NCBI RefSeq assembly: GCF_004368785.1
Contig: NZ_SODM01000004.1
Location: forward strand, 298,521 to 362,520
Reading direction: 5' to 3'
Source of the DNA: Flavobacterium sp. 270
GTDB taxonomy: Bacteria > Bacteroidota > Bacteroidia > Flavobacteriales > Flavobacteriaceae
DNA length: 64,000 nucleotides
This document shows positions 1 through 9,281 of the stretch, in pieces. Each line of letters starts with the position of its first letter. Position 1 is the first letter of the stretch. The notes beneath the pieces are model-generated. The model searched no databases and was not told the origin of the DNA. It was given only the letters and a program-made list of their open reading frames with translations. Made by a program: the position numbers and the translations under genes.

Positions 1-1299
1 TGTCACACCAAAAACTGCTACTTTTCCTTTTTTATTGGTAAAAGGTAAAACGTTTTGATCATTTTTCAGCAAAATCATTCCTTCAGAAGCTGCTTGTCTG
101 GTGATCTGAGCATTTTCTTTTAAGTTAGGTTTATCCGAATATTTATAGTTTTCCATAATCGGAGATTTCAAAACCAATTCTAAAATACGCTGTACATTAC
201 TATCTACAGCTTCTTTAGAAAGTTTTCCGTTTTTCATGTTCTCCTCAATCGCTTTTCTTTGCGCAGGAATTCCCGGCATCAACAAATCGTTTCCCGCTTC
301 TAATTGCTGTGTAACATTACTTGAGCCTGCGCTGATAGATTGAAAACCTGCAAATCCGCCAAACCAGTCTGTCATTACAATTCCTTTAAAACCCCATTCT
401 TTACGCAGAATATCTGTCAATAAATCTTTTCTGGCAGAAGTATAAGTTCCGTTGATTAAATTGTACGAAGACATAACCGTCCACGGATCAGATTCTTTTA
501 CCGTAATTTCAAAACCTTTCAGATAAATTTCACGCATGGCTCTTTCGCTGATATGTTCGTTAATCGAAAGGCGATTGGTTTCCTGATTGTTTGCTGCAAA
601 ATGCTTGATAGAAGTCCCTACTCCATTCGACTGAATTCCTTTTACCATCGCCGACGCAATTTTTCCTGCAACCAACGGATCTTCAGAATAATATTCGAAA
701 TTTCTGCCACACAAAGGATTTCTGTGAATGTTTAGCGCCGGAGCCAATAATACATCAACACCATATTCTTTTACTTCATTTCCCATTGCTTTTCCAACAG
801 TCTGAATCAATGCTTCGTTCCAGGTTGAAGCCAAAGCTGTTCCTACCGGAAACGCAGTACAGTAATAGGTATTTTTATCGTTTTCACGAATGGGTTTTAT
901 GCGAAGTCCCGCAGGACCATCGGCCACAATTATCGCTGGAATTCCTAAACGTTTGATTTCGTAAGTTCCTCCTGCAGCGCCCGGAACACGTCCTTCTACT
1001 GCGCCAACAACGGGAGTTAAACCATCAAAACCGGGCATTCCGGTTCCCATCACAAAATTTGCTTTTTCTTCATCAGTCATTTTTTTGACCAAATCGGCTG
1101 CGCGTTCGTGTATAGAAAGACGCGTGTCTTCGTAAATATCGAGTTTTCCATTTTGGTTTAAATCCTTAAATGTAAAACCGTTAATCGTAATTAATTGAGG
1201 AACATTTCCGTCATTCGGAACTGTATTCCAAGATAAATTCGAAAGTATCAAAGCGGTCAAAAGAGATACCCGAGCTGTTTTTGTAATGGTGTGTTTCAT
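1..1299 (-). CDS. Glycoside hydrolase family 3 beta-glucosidase-like enzyme (3' part outside the window)
   Basis: Hydrolyses beta-linked glucosides or xylosides, probably in the periplasm. The reading frame starts with ATG at 1299 and stays open to the window edge, so about 433 N-terminal residues are seen of a family usually 740-790 long. Residues 1 to about 25 look like a signal peptide (MKHTITKTARVSLLTALIL). The GH3 catalytic domain is clear: VADGPAGLRI, then NIHRNPLCGRNFEYYSEDP, SIKHFAANNQE, and VMTDWFGG with the nucleophile Asp near residue 311. GNDLLMPG follows, and the start of the second GH3 domain is at the edge. It is transcribed away from the NUDIX regulator at 1588, which suggests control by that protein. 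Exact substrate cannot be told from this part. Confidence 0.93.
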   Translation of the reverse strand, partial: MKHTITKTARVSLLTALILSNLSWNTVPNDGNVPQLITINGFTFKDLNQNGKLDIYEDTRLSIHERAADLVKKMTDEEKANFVMGTGMPGFDGLTPVVGAVEGRVPGAAGGTYEIKRLGIPAIIVADGPAGLRIKPIRENDKNTYYCTAFPVGTALASTWNEALIQTVGKAMGNEVKEYGVDVLLAPALNIHRNPLCGRNFEYYSEDPLVAGKIASAMVKGIQSNGVGTSIKHFAANNQETNRLSINEHISERAMREIYLKGFEITVKESDPWTVMSSYNLINGTYTSARKDLLTDILRKEWGFKGIVMTDWFGGFAGFQSISAGSSNVTQQLEAGNDLLMPGIPAQRKAIEENMKNGKLSKEAVDSNVQRILELVLKSPIMENYKYSDKPNLKENAQITRQAASEGMILLKNDQNVLPFTNKKGKVAVFGVT

Positions 1300-1587
1300 A
1301 GTTGAAGTTTTAAATCCTTTTTAGGAAATGAAAGCTTTAATTCTTTTTAAAAAATATCATTGCTTCATTATGAAGCAATATTAATTACTTTTTTTCATAT
1401 CAGCAAATAAAACGTTCTTAAATTTCACATAAACCAATGTAAATCAATAACAAATATCAAATTAGCAATACTTTTATCATTTTAATAATAAGAAAATCTT
1501 TTCTCAACAGGAATATATCCGAACATTGAATTATTTACATGATATTTAAAATTGAAAAAGATTAAATTTGAAAATAATTACAGCATA

Positions 1588-2334
1588 ATGGAATTCAAAA
1601 AATTAATTGAAAAGCGGTCTGAAGAGTATTGGAAAAATTATATTCCGACACTTTCTATTGACTGCGTTATTTTCAGTTTTCACGAAACTACACTTCAGGT
1701 TTTGATTCTTAAAATGAAAGAGCAGGACAATTGGGGACTTCCGGGCGGTTACGTAAAAAAGGAAGAGAATGTTGATGAAGCTGCTGTACGTATCTTAAAA
1801 GACCGAACTGGAACTGAAAATATCTATCTGCAGCAATTTTATACTTTTGGAAATTTAAAGCGTTCTGAAAGCGCTTTTGAAGATTATAGCGATGCTCTTT
1901 GGCACAAACAGCGTTTTGTATCTATTGGGTATTTTGCCTTGGCAGAACATTCGAATGTAAAGATGATTGTTGATGAATATTCTAACTTAGTTGAATGGCA
2001 CTCTATTGATAATCTTCCGCCTTTTATGATGGATCACAGAACTATTGTCGACAAAGCTTTGATTACGCTTCGCGAACAGGTTAACAATCATCCTATTGGT
2101 TATAATCTTCTTCCTGAAAAGTTTACAATGCCGGAACTTCAAAAATTATATGAAATTATTTTGGGCAAAAAACTGAACAGAGGAAATTTCTACAGAAAAA
2201 TACTTCGCTATGATATTCTGATTAAGCTAGACGAATCACGAAAAGGCGGTGCACACAAAGCTCCAGATTTGTATAGTTTTGATTTAGAAAAATACAATGC
2301 TGCTTTAAAAGACGGATTGCAGGGGAACTGGTAA
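1588..2334 (+). CDS. NUDIX-domain transcriptional regulator (NrtR/AraR-like) with C-terminal winged helix
   Basis: Likely a sugar-responsive DNA-binding regulator. The N-terminal half is a NUDIX fold (IDCVIFSFHETTLQVLILKM, NWGLPGGYVKKEENVDEAA) and the C-terminal ~75 residues (FTMPELQKLYEIILGKKLNR onward) match the winged-helix part of NrtR-type regulators. In the NUDIX box G-x5-E-x7-R-E-x2-E-E-x-G, the R-E pair reads R-I and E-E reads D-R, so metal-binding glutamates are missing; ligand sensing rather than hydrolysis is inferred. Bacteroides AraR belongs to the same family. A TTG at 1552 would add 12 residues, but ATG 1588 is preferred because this phylum rarely uses TTG. It is divergent from the GH3 gene, the probable target. 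The ligand is unknown. Confidence 0.82.
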   Translation: MEFKKLIEKRSEEYWKNYIPTLSIDCVIFSFHETTLQVLILKMKEQDNWGLPGGYVKKEENVDEAAVRILKDRTGTENIYLQQFYTFGNLKRSESAFEDYSDALWHKQRFVSIGYFALAEHSNVKMIVDEYSNLVEWHSIDNLPPFMMDHRTIVDKALITLREQVNNHPIGYNLLPEKFTMPELQKLYEIILGKKLNRGNFYRKILRYDILIKLDESRKGGAHKAPDLYSFDLEKYNAALKDGLQGNW

Positions 2335-2586
2335 TTTTTTAGCCCCGAATTACACGAATTGCACTAATTTATAATATCGTGTATTTCTTTTGCCACAGAT
2401 TAAAGGATTAAAATATTTTTTTTATCTCCATAATCTGCCAAATCTGCGAGAGTAAATTTTTTCACGCAGATTTAGCAGATCTAGCAGATTTTTCAATCAG
2501 TAAAAATCCCTTTAATCTCTGGCAAATAAAAAAAATCGTGCAATTCGTGCAATTCGTGTAATTCGTGTAATTCGTGGCTAAAAAAC
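2335..2586. repeat. Composite ~250-nt imperfect inverted repeat with 9-nt tandem repeats
   Basis: Three nested complementary arm pairs fill the gap after the NUDIX gene. Outer: TTTTTTAGCC-CGAATTACACGAATT at 2335-2360 against the complement at 2536-2586, where the right arm carries about four tandem copies of a 9-mer (AATTCGTGY). Middle: TTTGCCACAGATTAAAGG at 2390-2407 against 2508-2525. Inner: AATCTGCCAAATCTGCGAG at 2432-2450 against 2464-2490. No coding frame fits. It would fold as one long hairpin in RNA or single-stranded DNA and shares its middle and inner motifs with other gaps in this window. Confidence 0.8.
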
Positions 2587-2589
2587 CAT

Positions 2590-2622
2590 AAAAAAAACGC
2601 CTCCAAATTGGAGGCGTTTTTC
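2590..2622. terminator. Bidirectional rho-independent terminator
   Basis: The stem AACGCCTCC (2597-2605) pairs with GGAGGCGTT (2611-2619) around a 5-nt loop. It is flanked by A8 on the left and T on the right, so it can act on both strands. It lies between the convergent NUDIX gene and the small secreted protein gene. Confidence 0.85.
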
Positions 2623-2638
2623 ATCTAACAAATTTTAA

Positions 2639-3127
2639 TTAACGTCTATCATTGCCATGAGAATGGTCGTGATCATTTTTAGAGTTTCCTCTGCCATTTC
2701 CTTTTTCGTTGCCATTATTTGATTTATGGCCTTGTGGTCTGGCTTTTTTCTCTGGTTTTGGTCCTCTGTTTTTTTGAGGTTTTCCAACATATCCTTTTGG
2801 ATATTCAGCTCTGTGTTTTGTATGATAGCTATACGGTTTATCGCCTCTGTAATCGTTTAAAACTACTTTGTAACCTGAATAGAAATCATAATTTCTGTAT
2901 CTCGCAGGTACTCTTTTTTCGCGTACCCAAACACCATTATTATCGTAGATATACTGACTGTTTGTTACATCATAATAGATATCAATATCTGGTAAATAGT
3001 AATATCTGCTGTCATCATATCCTTGTGGTCCCCAGCTTGGAGGTGTGCCAATATTTACATTGACAGAAACTTGTGCATGTGTAAAAACACTTACTAAAAG
3101 CACTAAAGCTAATCCTAGTTTTTTCAT
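2639..3127 (-). CDS. Small secreted protein with basic, His/Asp/Asn-rich tail, function unknown
   Basis: A 162-residue protein with a signal peptide (MKKLGLALVLLVSVFTHAQ). Residues ~20-115 are rich in Tyr, Asp and Pro (SRYYYLPDIDIYYDV, YIYDNNGVWVREKRVPARY), a pattern I associate with uncharacterised exported proteins of Flavobacteriia. Residues ~116-162 are low complexity: Lys/Pro/Gly, then NDHDHSHGNDRR at the end, which could bind metal ions. A TAAATTTG element sits 53-60 bp upstream of the start. It is probably monocistronic, with its own terminator at 2590. I cannot assign a function. Confidence 0.75.
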   Translation of the reverse strand: MKKLGLALVLLVSVFTHAQVSVNVNIGTPPSWGPQGYDDSRYYYLPDIDIYYDVTNSQYIYDNNGVWVREKRVPARYRNYDFYSGYKVVLNDYRGDKPYSYHTKHRAEYPKGYVGKPQKNRGPKPEKKARPQGHKSNNGNEKGNGRGNSKNDHDHSHGNDRR

Positions 3128-3179
3128 TTTTTTTCGTAGTTAAGTATTAAATTTGATTTGTATAAATCGAAAATAATAC

Positions 3180-3187
3180 CAAATTTA
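3180..3187 (-). promoter_or_regulatory. Candidate -7 element (TAAATTTG) of the 3127 gene
   Basis: On the minus strand this reads TAAATTTG, an exact match to the Bacteroidota primary-sigma -7 consensus TAnnTTTG. The expected transcript start lies about 45 nt before the ATG. No good TTG -33 box is seen 19-21 bp upstream, so it is only half supported. Confidence 0.4.
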
Positions 3188-3259
3188 TCGTTAGCATTAT
3201 ACTTTAGACCGAGAGGCAAAACTAATCGACGAAAACCCGATTTTACCCCACTTAAACTT

Positions 3260-4663
3260 TTATTTCCAGCCTCCGCCTAATGCTCGGTACAAATCAACCA
3301 AAGCCTGCAGTTTTTGCAAATTGTCATTGACACCGCTTAATTGTGCTGCCAAAAGATTTTGCTGTGATGTTAATACATCGGTATAATTGGTTGCAGAACT
3401 GTATTCTAAAAGCTGCTGCGTAAAATCTACTGCTTTCTCTAAAGATTCTATTTGTTTTGCTCTTGAATCTTGTTTTTCTGCCGCCATTTGATACGCATAC
3501 AAAGAATTTGAAACTTCCTGACCAGCAACTAAAAGTCTTTGTTGAAAATTATTCAACGCTTGTAATTGTTGTGATTGTGCAGTTGTTAATCTGGCTTTGT
3601 TTTGTCCGTGATTAAAAAGTGGCTGCGTTAATCCTCCGATAATCGAATAAAAAATAGAGCGATCAAAGAAGTCTTTTATTTCTAAATTCGAAAAGCCGCC
3701 GCTTGCTGTAAGTGTAAGACTTGGATAGAAATAAGTGCGTGCCAGATTGGTACTTTCAAAAGCTACTCTGAAATTAAATTCGGCCTGACGTACATCCGGG
3801 CGATTTTGTAATAATTGAGAAGGCATACCAATTGCAATATTATCCGGAACTGCCTGCTCGCCCAAAACCCCTCTGTCGATTGGTCCCGGAGCTTGTCCCA
3901 TTAAAATATTCAAAGCGTTTTCGGTTTCACGAATGCTTTGCTTTAAATCCGGAATTAAAACTTCGGCAGCATAACGATTGGCTTCACTTTGTACTACAGC
4001 GGCGCCGGTTACGATTGCTCCTTCTTTTAAATCTTTTATCGTTTCAACATTTTTGATACGGGTTTCTAATGTTTGTTTTGTTATTTCTAACTGCTTATCA
4101 AAAGCCAGTAACAAGAAATAATTGTTGGCAATATCAGAAATCAATTGTGTCTGTACGGCTTGTTTTGCAGCATCTGTTGCCAGATAAGATGCTAAAGCAG
4201 ATCTTTTAGAACTGCTTAATTTTCCCCAGATATCAGCTTCCCAAGAGGTACTTAAACCTAATTTATAAGTCGTAGTTAAGGTATTGATATTGATTCCTGC
4301 CGGAAAATTAAGTCCTGCTTCTGATTGTTTGGTACGCGTAACGCTGGCATCCAAATTTAAGGTTGGATAATACGCTAACTTACTTTGACGTAATGTGGCG
4401 CGCGCCTGAACGATATTTTCTATCGCATTCTTCAGGTTTAGATTCTGATCGATTCCTTTCTGAATTAAGGCATTTAGTTTCGGATCTTTAAAAACAGTCT
4501 GCCACGGCATATCTGCAATTGTCGTAGAATCTGTCGACGTTTCATCGCGATAAAGTTTATCTGTAGAAACCGTTGTGGGACGCTCGTACTTTTTAACTGC
4601 ACACGCACTCAAAAGTACGCTTGCGGTTACTATAAGTATATATTTATTTGAACTATGAGTCAT
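3260..4663 (-). CDS. RND efflux outer-membrane lipoprotein (NodT/OprM family)
   Basis: Forms the outer-membrane channel of the tripartite pump. It is 467 residues long, as usual for the family. The N-terminus is a lipoprotein signal with lipobox LLSAC (Cys ~21). Two outer-membrane-efflux repeats are visible: PWQTVFKDPKLNALIQKGID near the start, SWEADIWGKLSSSKRSALAS mid-protein, and NRPDVRQAEFNFRVA opening the second half. The C-terminus YRALGGGWK is the typical NodT ending. It is the last gene of the adaptor-pump-channel operon, 18 bp after the pump gene. Confidence 0.95.
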   Translation of the reverse strand: MTHSSNKYILIVTASVLLSACAVKKYERPTTVSTDKLYRDETSTDSTTIADMPWQTVFKDPKLNALIQKGIDQNLNLKNAIENIVQARATLRQSKLAYYPTLNLDASVTRTKQSEAGLNFPAGININTLTTTYKLGLSTSWEADIWGKLSSSKRSALASYLATDAAKQAVQTQLISDIANNYFLLLAFDKQLEITKQTLETRIKNVETIKDLKEGAIVTGAAVVQSEANRYAAEVLIPDLKQSIRETENALNILMGQAPGPIDRGVLGEQAVPDNIAIGMPSQLLQNRPDVRQAEFNFRVAFESTNLARTYFYPSLTLTASGGFSNLEIKDFFDRSIFYSIIGGLTQPLFNHGQNKARLTTAQSQQLQALNNFQQRLLVAGQEVSNSLYAYQMAAEKQDSRAKQIESLEKAVDFTQQLLEYSSATNYTDVLTSQQNLLAAQLSGVNDNLQKLQALVDLYRALGGGWK

Positions 4664-4681
4664 CTTTTTTTAATTAAATTA

Positions 4682-7600
4682 TTACTCTTTATGAGCTTCT
4701 ATTAGCATTACTTCCTCGTCATCATCACCGTCATCGTAACCATCTTTGGCCGGACCGCTTATTCTTTCTTGTAAAGTCTGGAAAACGATAAACAATACCG
4801 GAATAACAAAAACTCCTAAAACAGTTCCGATTAACATTCCGCCTACAGCTCCAGTACCAATAGATTTATTACCAACAGCTCCTGCGCCAGACGCAAACAT
4901 TAAAGGCACAAGTCCTAAAATAAAAGCAAAAGAGGTCATTAAAATTGGTCGTAAACGTGCTACTGCTCCGCTTACTGCAGCTTCTACAATTGCCATTCCT
5001 TTACGTCTTCTTTCGAGGGCAAATTCTACAATCAAAATACCGTTCTTCGCCAAAAGTCCGATAAGCATGATTAGGGAAATCTGCAGGTAAATATTACTGT
5101 TTAATTTGAATATAATCGAGAACAAATACGCTCCTGCCAATCCAAAAGGAATCGAGAATAATACAGCAAATGGTAAAATATAACTTTCGTATTGTGCACT
5201 CAATAAGAAGTAAACAAACACAAGACATAATATAAAGATGAAAACAGTTTCACTTCCCGAAGCCAATTCCTCACGCGTTAATCCAGAGAATTCATAGCCA
5301 TAACCAGCAGGAAGATCTTCTGCAGCAACTTCCTGAATGGCTTTGATGGCGTCTCCTGAACTATACCCCGGATTTGGAGCTCCGGTTATAGAGATAGAAG
5401 AGAAAAGGTTAAATCTTGAAATAGATTCTGGCCCAAAAACTCTGGTCATTTTTACAAACTCTGTAATTGGAGCCATGGTTCCCGAACTGTTTCTAACGAA
5501 GATTTTATTAAGTCCTTCTGTATTGGCACGAAATTCTGGTGCAGCCTGAATCATAACACGGTATTGTTTTCCGAATTTATTAAAGTTCGAAGCGTATAAT
5601 CCACCATAATAACCCTGCATCGTAGAAAGAATTGTATTTACAGAAACACCTGCATCTTTGGCTTTTGCCAGATTAACATCCATCATATATTGAGGGAAAC
5701 CCGGATTAAAAGGAGTTGTTGCATATTGAATTTCAGGACGTTTAGACAACTTATCTAAAAACTCTGTATTAACCTTAAAGAATTCAGCCGTTGTGTGCCC
5801 GCCTTTATCCTGCAATTGAAATTCAAATCCACCACTTTGTCCAAATCCCTGAATGGTTGGAGGCGAAATAAAGAAGATGTTAGCTTCGCGAATGCCGCTT
5901 GTTTTGGCAAAAAGCTGTCCGATAACATCATTTACACTTAAATCACGTTTGTCCCATGTTTCTAGTTTTACAATAACCATACTGTAGGCACTTCCCGCTC
6001 CAGCGGTAAAGTTCTGCCCTACAATACGAAGCGTGTTTTTTACACCCGGAATTGTATTGGCAATACTATCCACTTGTTTGGCGATTTTATCAGAACGCTC
6101 CATAGAAGCCGATGGCGGTAAACTAATATTGGCGAAAACTGTTCCCTGATCTTCCGCAGGAACGAAAGCTGAAGGCGTAGTTTTCATCATATAAAATAAC
6201 GATGCACCAGCAATAATAATAGCTGCCAAAACAATCCATTTTTTAACGGAAAGAAATTGAACCGAACGTTTGTATTTGCCTGTTACATTATCAAATGCAA
6301 CGTTGAATGACGTATAAAATCTCTGGATAAAACTTTTATGTTTATGATCGTCAGCATGAGGTTTTAAAAGCAAAGCACATAATGCAGGGCTCAAAGTCAA
6401 GGCATTAACTGCCGAAAGAATAATCGCAACCGCTAATGTAATACCAAATTGTTTGTAGAAAACCCCTGTAGATCCATTAATAAAAGTTACCGGAATAAAT
6501 ACGGCCGCCATTACAAGTGTGATCGAAATAATCGCTCCGGAAATTTCGTCCATCGCATCAATTGTTGCTTTTTTAGACGATTTATAACCGTGATCGAGTT
6601 TGGCATGCACAGCCTCGACGACGACAATCGCATCATCGACCACAATACCAATCGCTAATACCAATGCAAAAAGCGTTAATAAGTTGATTGTAAACCCGAA
6701 TAAACTCAGGAAGAAAAACGTTCCTACAATCGCAACGGGAACGGCAATTGCCGGAATTAAGGTAGATCTAAAATCCTGAAGGAATATAAATACAACGATA
6801 AAAACCAAAATAAAGGCTTCGATCAAAGTATGGATTACTTTTTCGATAGAAGCATCTAAGTTTTCGTTAACGTCAACCAGTAATGTATATTTTACTCCTT
6901 TTGGGAAATTTTTTGCTGCTTCTTCAATTAGTTTTTTAGAATTATTAATTACATCACGCGCATTAGATCCCGGCGTCTGGCTGATCGCCATCGCTGCAGA
7001 TTCTACACCGTTTGTTTTAATAGTTGCTGCATAACTAAGCGATCCTAATTCTACTTTGGCAACATCTTTCAATCGTAACATTTGTCCGTTTCCGACCGAT
7101 TTAATGATGATATCACCAAATTCCTTGTCGCTTGTTAAACGTCCTTTGTATTTAATTACGTATTGAAAAGACTGATTTCCGTTTTCACCAAATTTACCTG
7201 GTGCCGCTTCTATATTTTGTTCTGCCAAAGCAGCCGATATATCGCTCGGAATCAGTTTGTATTGCTGCATAACATCTGGTTTCAGCCAGATTCTCATCGA
7301 GTAATCTTTTGCTCCAAAAACCGTTACATCTCCTACCCCAACAACACGCTGGATTTGCGGTACAAGATTGATCTTAGCATAATTTTGAAGGAAAGTCTGA
7401 TCGTATGCTTTATCATCACTATATAAAGAGAAAATCAATAAGTTACTACTCTGACTTTTTGTAACTGTTACCCCAGCCTGAGTTACCTCTACAGGCAATA
7501 AACTTGTTGCTCTGGAAACCCTGTTCTGAACGTTTACCGCTGCTAAATCGGGGTTTGTTCCTACTTTAAAGAAAATCTTAATAGAAGCATTTCCATCATT

Positions 7601-7849
7601 TGTTGCTGTAGAAGTCATGTACGTCATGTTTTCTACACCGTTGATTTGCTCTTCTAACGGAATTACAATACTTTTAAGTACTACATCGGCATTTGCTCCG
7701 GTATAACTTGCCGAAACGTTTACTGTTGGCGGCGCGATATCCGGATATTGAGAAATAGGAAGCTCAACCAAGCCTAAAACTCCTAAGATGACAATAATAA
7801 CCGATATTACTGTCGAAAGTACAGGTCTTTGTATGAATATTTTAAACAT
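4682..7849 (-). CDS. RND efflux pump, HAE1 (AcrB-like) family
   Basis: Inner-membrane proton-driven drug or toxic-compound exporter. 1055 residues, full length. The N-terminus MFKIFIQRPVLSTVISVIIV and the following LPISQYPDIAPPTV are hallmark HAE1 sequence. The proton-relay Asp pair is present in GIVVDDAIVVVEAV (TM4) and the TM10 lysine in IGLLAKNGILIVEFALERRR. The periplasmic porter motif GANADVV is also present. The C-terminus is an unusually acidic tail (DDGDDDEEV). It is 9 bp downstream of the adaptor gene and 18 bp before the channel gene, so one operon. The substrate cannot be predicted. Confidence 0.97.
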   Translation of the reverse strand: MFKIFIQRPVLSTVISVIIVILGVLGLVELPISQYPDIAPPTVNVSASYTGANADVVLKSIVIPLEEQINGVENMTYMTSTATNDGNASIKIFFKVGTNPDLAAVNVQNRVSRATSLLPVEVTQAGVTVTKSQSSNLLIFSLYSDDKAYDQTFLQNYAKINLVPQIQRVVGVGDVTVFGAKDYSMRIWLKPDVMQQYKLIPSDISAALAEQNIEAAPGKFGENGNQSFQYVIKYKGRLTSDKEFGDIIIKSVGNGQMLRLKDVAKVELGSLSYAATIKTNGVESAAMAISQTPGSNARDVINNSKKLIEEAAKNFPKGVKYTLLVDVNENLDASIEKVIHTLIEAFILVFIVVFIFLQDFRSTLIPAIAVPVAIVGTFFFLSLFGFTINLLTLFALVLAIGIVVDDAIVVVEAVHAKLDHGYKSSKKATIDAMDEISGAIISITLVMAAVFIPVTFINGSTGVFYKQFGITLAVAIILSAVNALTLSPALCALLLKPHADDHKHKSFIQRFYTSFNVAFDNVTGKYKRSVQFLSVKKWIVLAAIIIAGASLFYMMKTTPSAFVPAEDQGTVFANISLPPSASMERSDKIAKQVDSIANTIPGVKNTLRIVGQNFTAGAGSAYSMVIVKLETWDKRDLSVNDVIGQLFAKTSGIREANIFFISPPTIQGFGQSGGFEFQLQDKGGHTTAEFFKVNTEFLDKLSKRPEIQYATTPFNPGFPQYMMDVNLAKAKDAGVSVNTILSTMQGYYGGLYASNFNKFGKQYRVMIQAAPEFRANTEGLNKIFVRNSSGTMAPITEFVKMTRVFGPESISRFNLFSSISITGAPNPGYSSGDAIKAIQEVAAEDLPAGYGYEFSGLTREELASGSETVFIFILCLVFVYFLLSAQYESYILPFAVLFSIPFGLAGAYLFSIIFKLNSNIYLQISLIMLIGLLAKNGILIVEFALERRRKGMAIVEAAVSGAVARLRPILMTSFAFILGLVPLMFASGAGAVGNKSIGTGAVGGMLIGTVLGVFVIPVLFIVFQTLQERISGPAKDGYDDGDDDEEVMLIEAHKE

Positions 7850-7858
7850 TTTTTTCTT

Positions 7859-9019
7859 TTATTTTAAGTCAGCGTAAACCGTTTCTGCACTCACATTAGT
7901 AGCCTTAATTTCAGATCCGTCTTTAAGTGAAGCTACTCCTTCTAAAACAATTTGATCACCAGGTTTTAAGCCGCTTGTCACAACATAATAATTACCCGCA
8001 GTATTTTCAAGTTTCGTAATATTCACATTTTTTGTTTTTCCGTCTTTTCCTACTGTCACTGCAAAAATTTTATCCTGCAATTCGAATGTAGCGCTTTGAG
8101 GAACTAATATTCCGTCTTTTACTTCTTTCGGAATTCGCACTGTTGTACTGCTTCCGCTTCTGATAATTCCTTTTGGATTAGGGAAACGTGCTCTAATATT
8201 TACAGTACCAGTTTCGGTATTAATTAATCCGTTTACAGTTTCAATATGACCTTTTTGATCATATTCTGAACCGTCTGAAAGTAATAATGAAACGGCTGGC
8301 ATTTTTTTGATTTTTTGTGCCAAAGATGCGCCTTCATTTTCCTGTGTAAGGTTAAGAAGCATTTTTTCATTCAATGCAAAATAAGCGTATACATTTCCGA
8401 TGCTAGAAACAGTTGTCATTGGCTCAGCTGTTGCAGAACCTACCAAACTTCCTAAACGGAAAGGTATAGAACCTACAACACCATTTACAGGACTTGTTAC
8501 GGTAGTGTAACCTAAGTTAACTTTGGCGTTTACCAAAGCTGCATTTGCTTGCGCTAAACTTGCCATTGCAGACTCATACGTATATTGAGCAGATTCTAAA
8601 TCGTATTTGCTGATAATTCCTTTTTCTACCAATGGTCGCACTTTATTTACAGCCAGTTTTGCTGTACTTACTTGTGCCTGAGCGCTTTTTATACTTGCAG
8701 AAGCCGTACGAACTTGCTGCTCGTATTCTGGTGCGCTAATTTTAAATAAAGGCTGCCCCGCTTTTACAACGGCACCTTCATCTACATATATTTTATCGAT
8801 ATAACCTTCTACTCTTGGTCGGATTTCTATATTTTCCTGTCCCTGAATACTTGCCGGATAATCTGTGTTTAAAGTTGCAGATTGCGACTGTAAAGTCAAA
8901 GTTTTATATTCCTTAACTTGCGGTGCTCCTCCGGCCTGTGCCGATTTATCATCTTTTTTACCGCATGAAGCGATTACAATTGATGCTGCGAGAATGCTTA
9001 AAAATGATTGCTTATTCAT
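7859..9019 (-). CDS. RND efflux periplasmic adaptor lipoprotein (AcrA-like)
   Basis: Membrane-fusion protein linking the RND pump to the outer-membrane channel. 386 residues with lipobox VIASC (Cys ~19) followed by GKKDD. The lipoyl half-motifs are seen as RPRVEGYIDKIYVDEGAVVKAG and VNLGYTTVTSPVNGVVG, flanking a coiled-coil hairpin rich in Ala/Gln (ASIKSAQAQVSTAKLAVNKV). A beta-barrel domain and membrane-proximal domain follow. It is the first gene of the operon. The 262-bp divergent gap to the LytS-like kinase probably carries the promoter, so the two-component pair may control efflux. Confidence 0.96.
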   Translation of the reverse strand: MNKQSFLSILAASIVIASCGKKDDKSAQAGGAPQVKEYKTLTLQSQSATLNTDYPASIQGQENIEIRPRVEGYIDKIYVDEGAVVKAGQPLFKISAPEYEQQVRTASASIKSAQAQVSTAKLAVNKVRPLVEKGIISKYDLESAQYTYESAMASLAQANAALVNAKVNLGYTTVTSPVNGVVGSIPFRLGSLVGSATAEPMTTVSSIGNVYAYFALNEKMLLNLTQENEGASLAQKIKKMPAVSLLLSDGSEYDQKGHIETVNGLINTETGTVNIRARFPNPKGIIRSGSSTTVRIPKEVKDGILVPQSATFELQDKIFAVTVGKDGKTKNVNITKLENTAGNYYVVTSGLKPGDQIVLEGVASLKDGSEIKATNVSAETVYADLK

Positions 9020-9281
9020 TGTAAAAATGTGTAATTATCGATTATATACTGACAAAATAAATAAAATAAAAGGTACGATTTTTTTTCAATAGACGAACAG
9101 CAAAACACAATCGATAGAGATAACTTAATATCCGATGGAATTTTAGATGTATTAAACGAGTGTTTAATTTTTGTCTCATCGGCTCTAAAATGCTCTTTAA
9201 GGATTGTGATTCTATGTTGAGCGATTGGTTTAAAATCGTATTCAAATAAAATGTAATATTGCCTTTAAATCCTATTTTATA

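Noticed and set aside
9042..9245. 67-residue minus-strand frame upstream of the efflux adaptor
   Set aside because: No start context or family signal; it occupies the divergent promoter region and is basic, AT-driven sequence.
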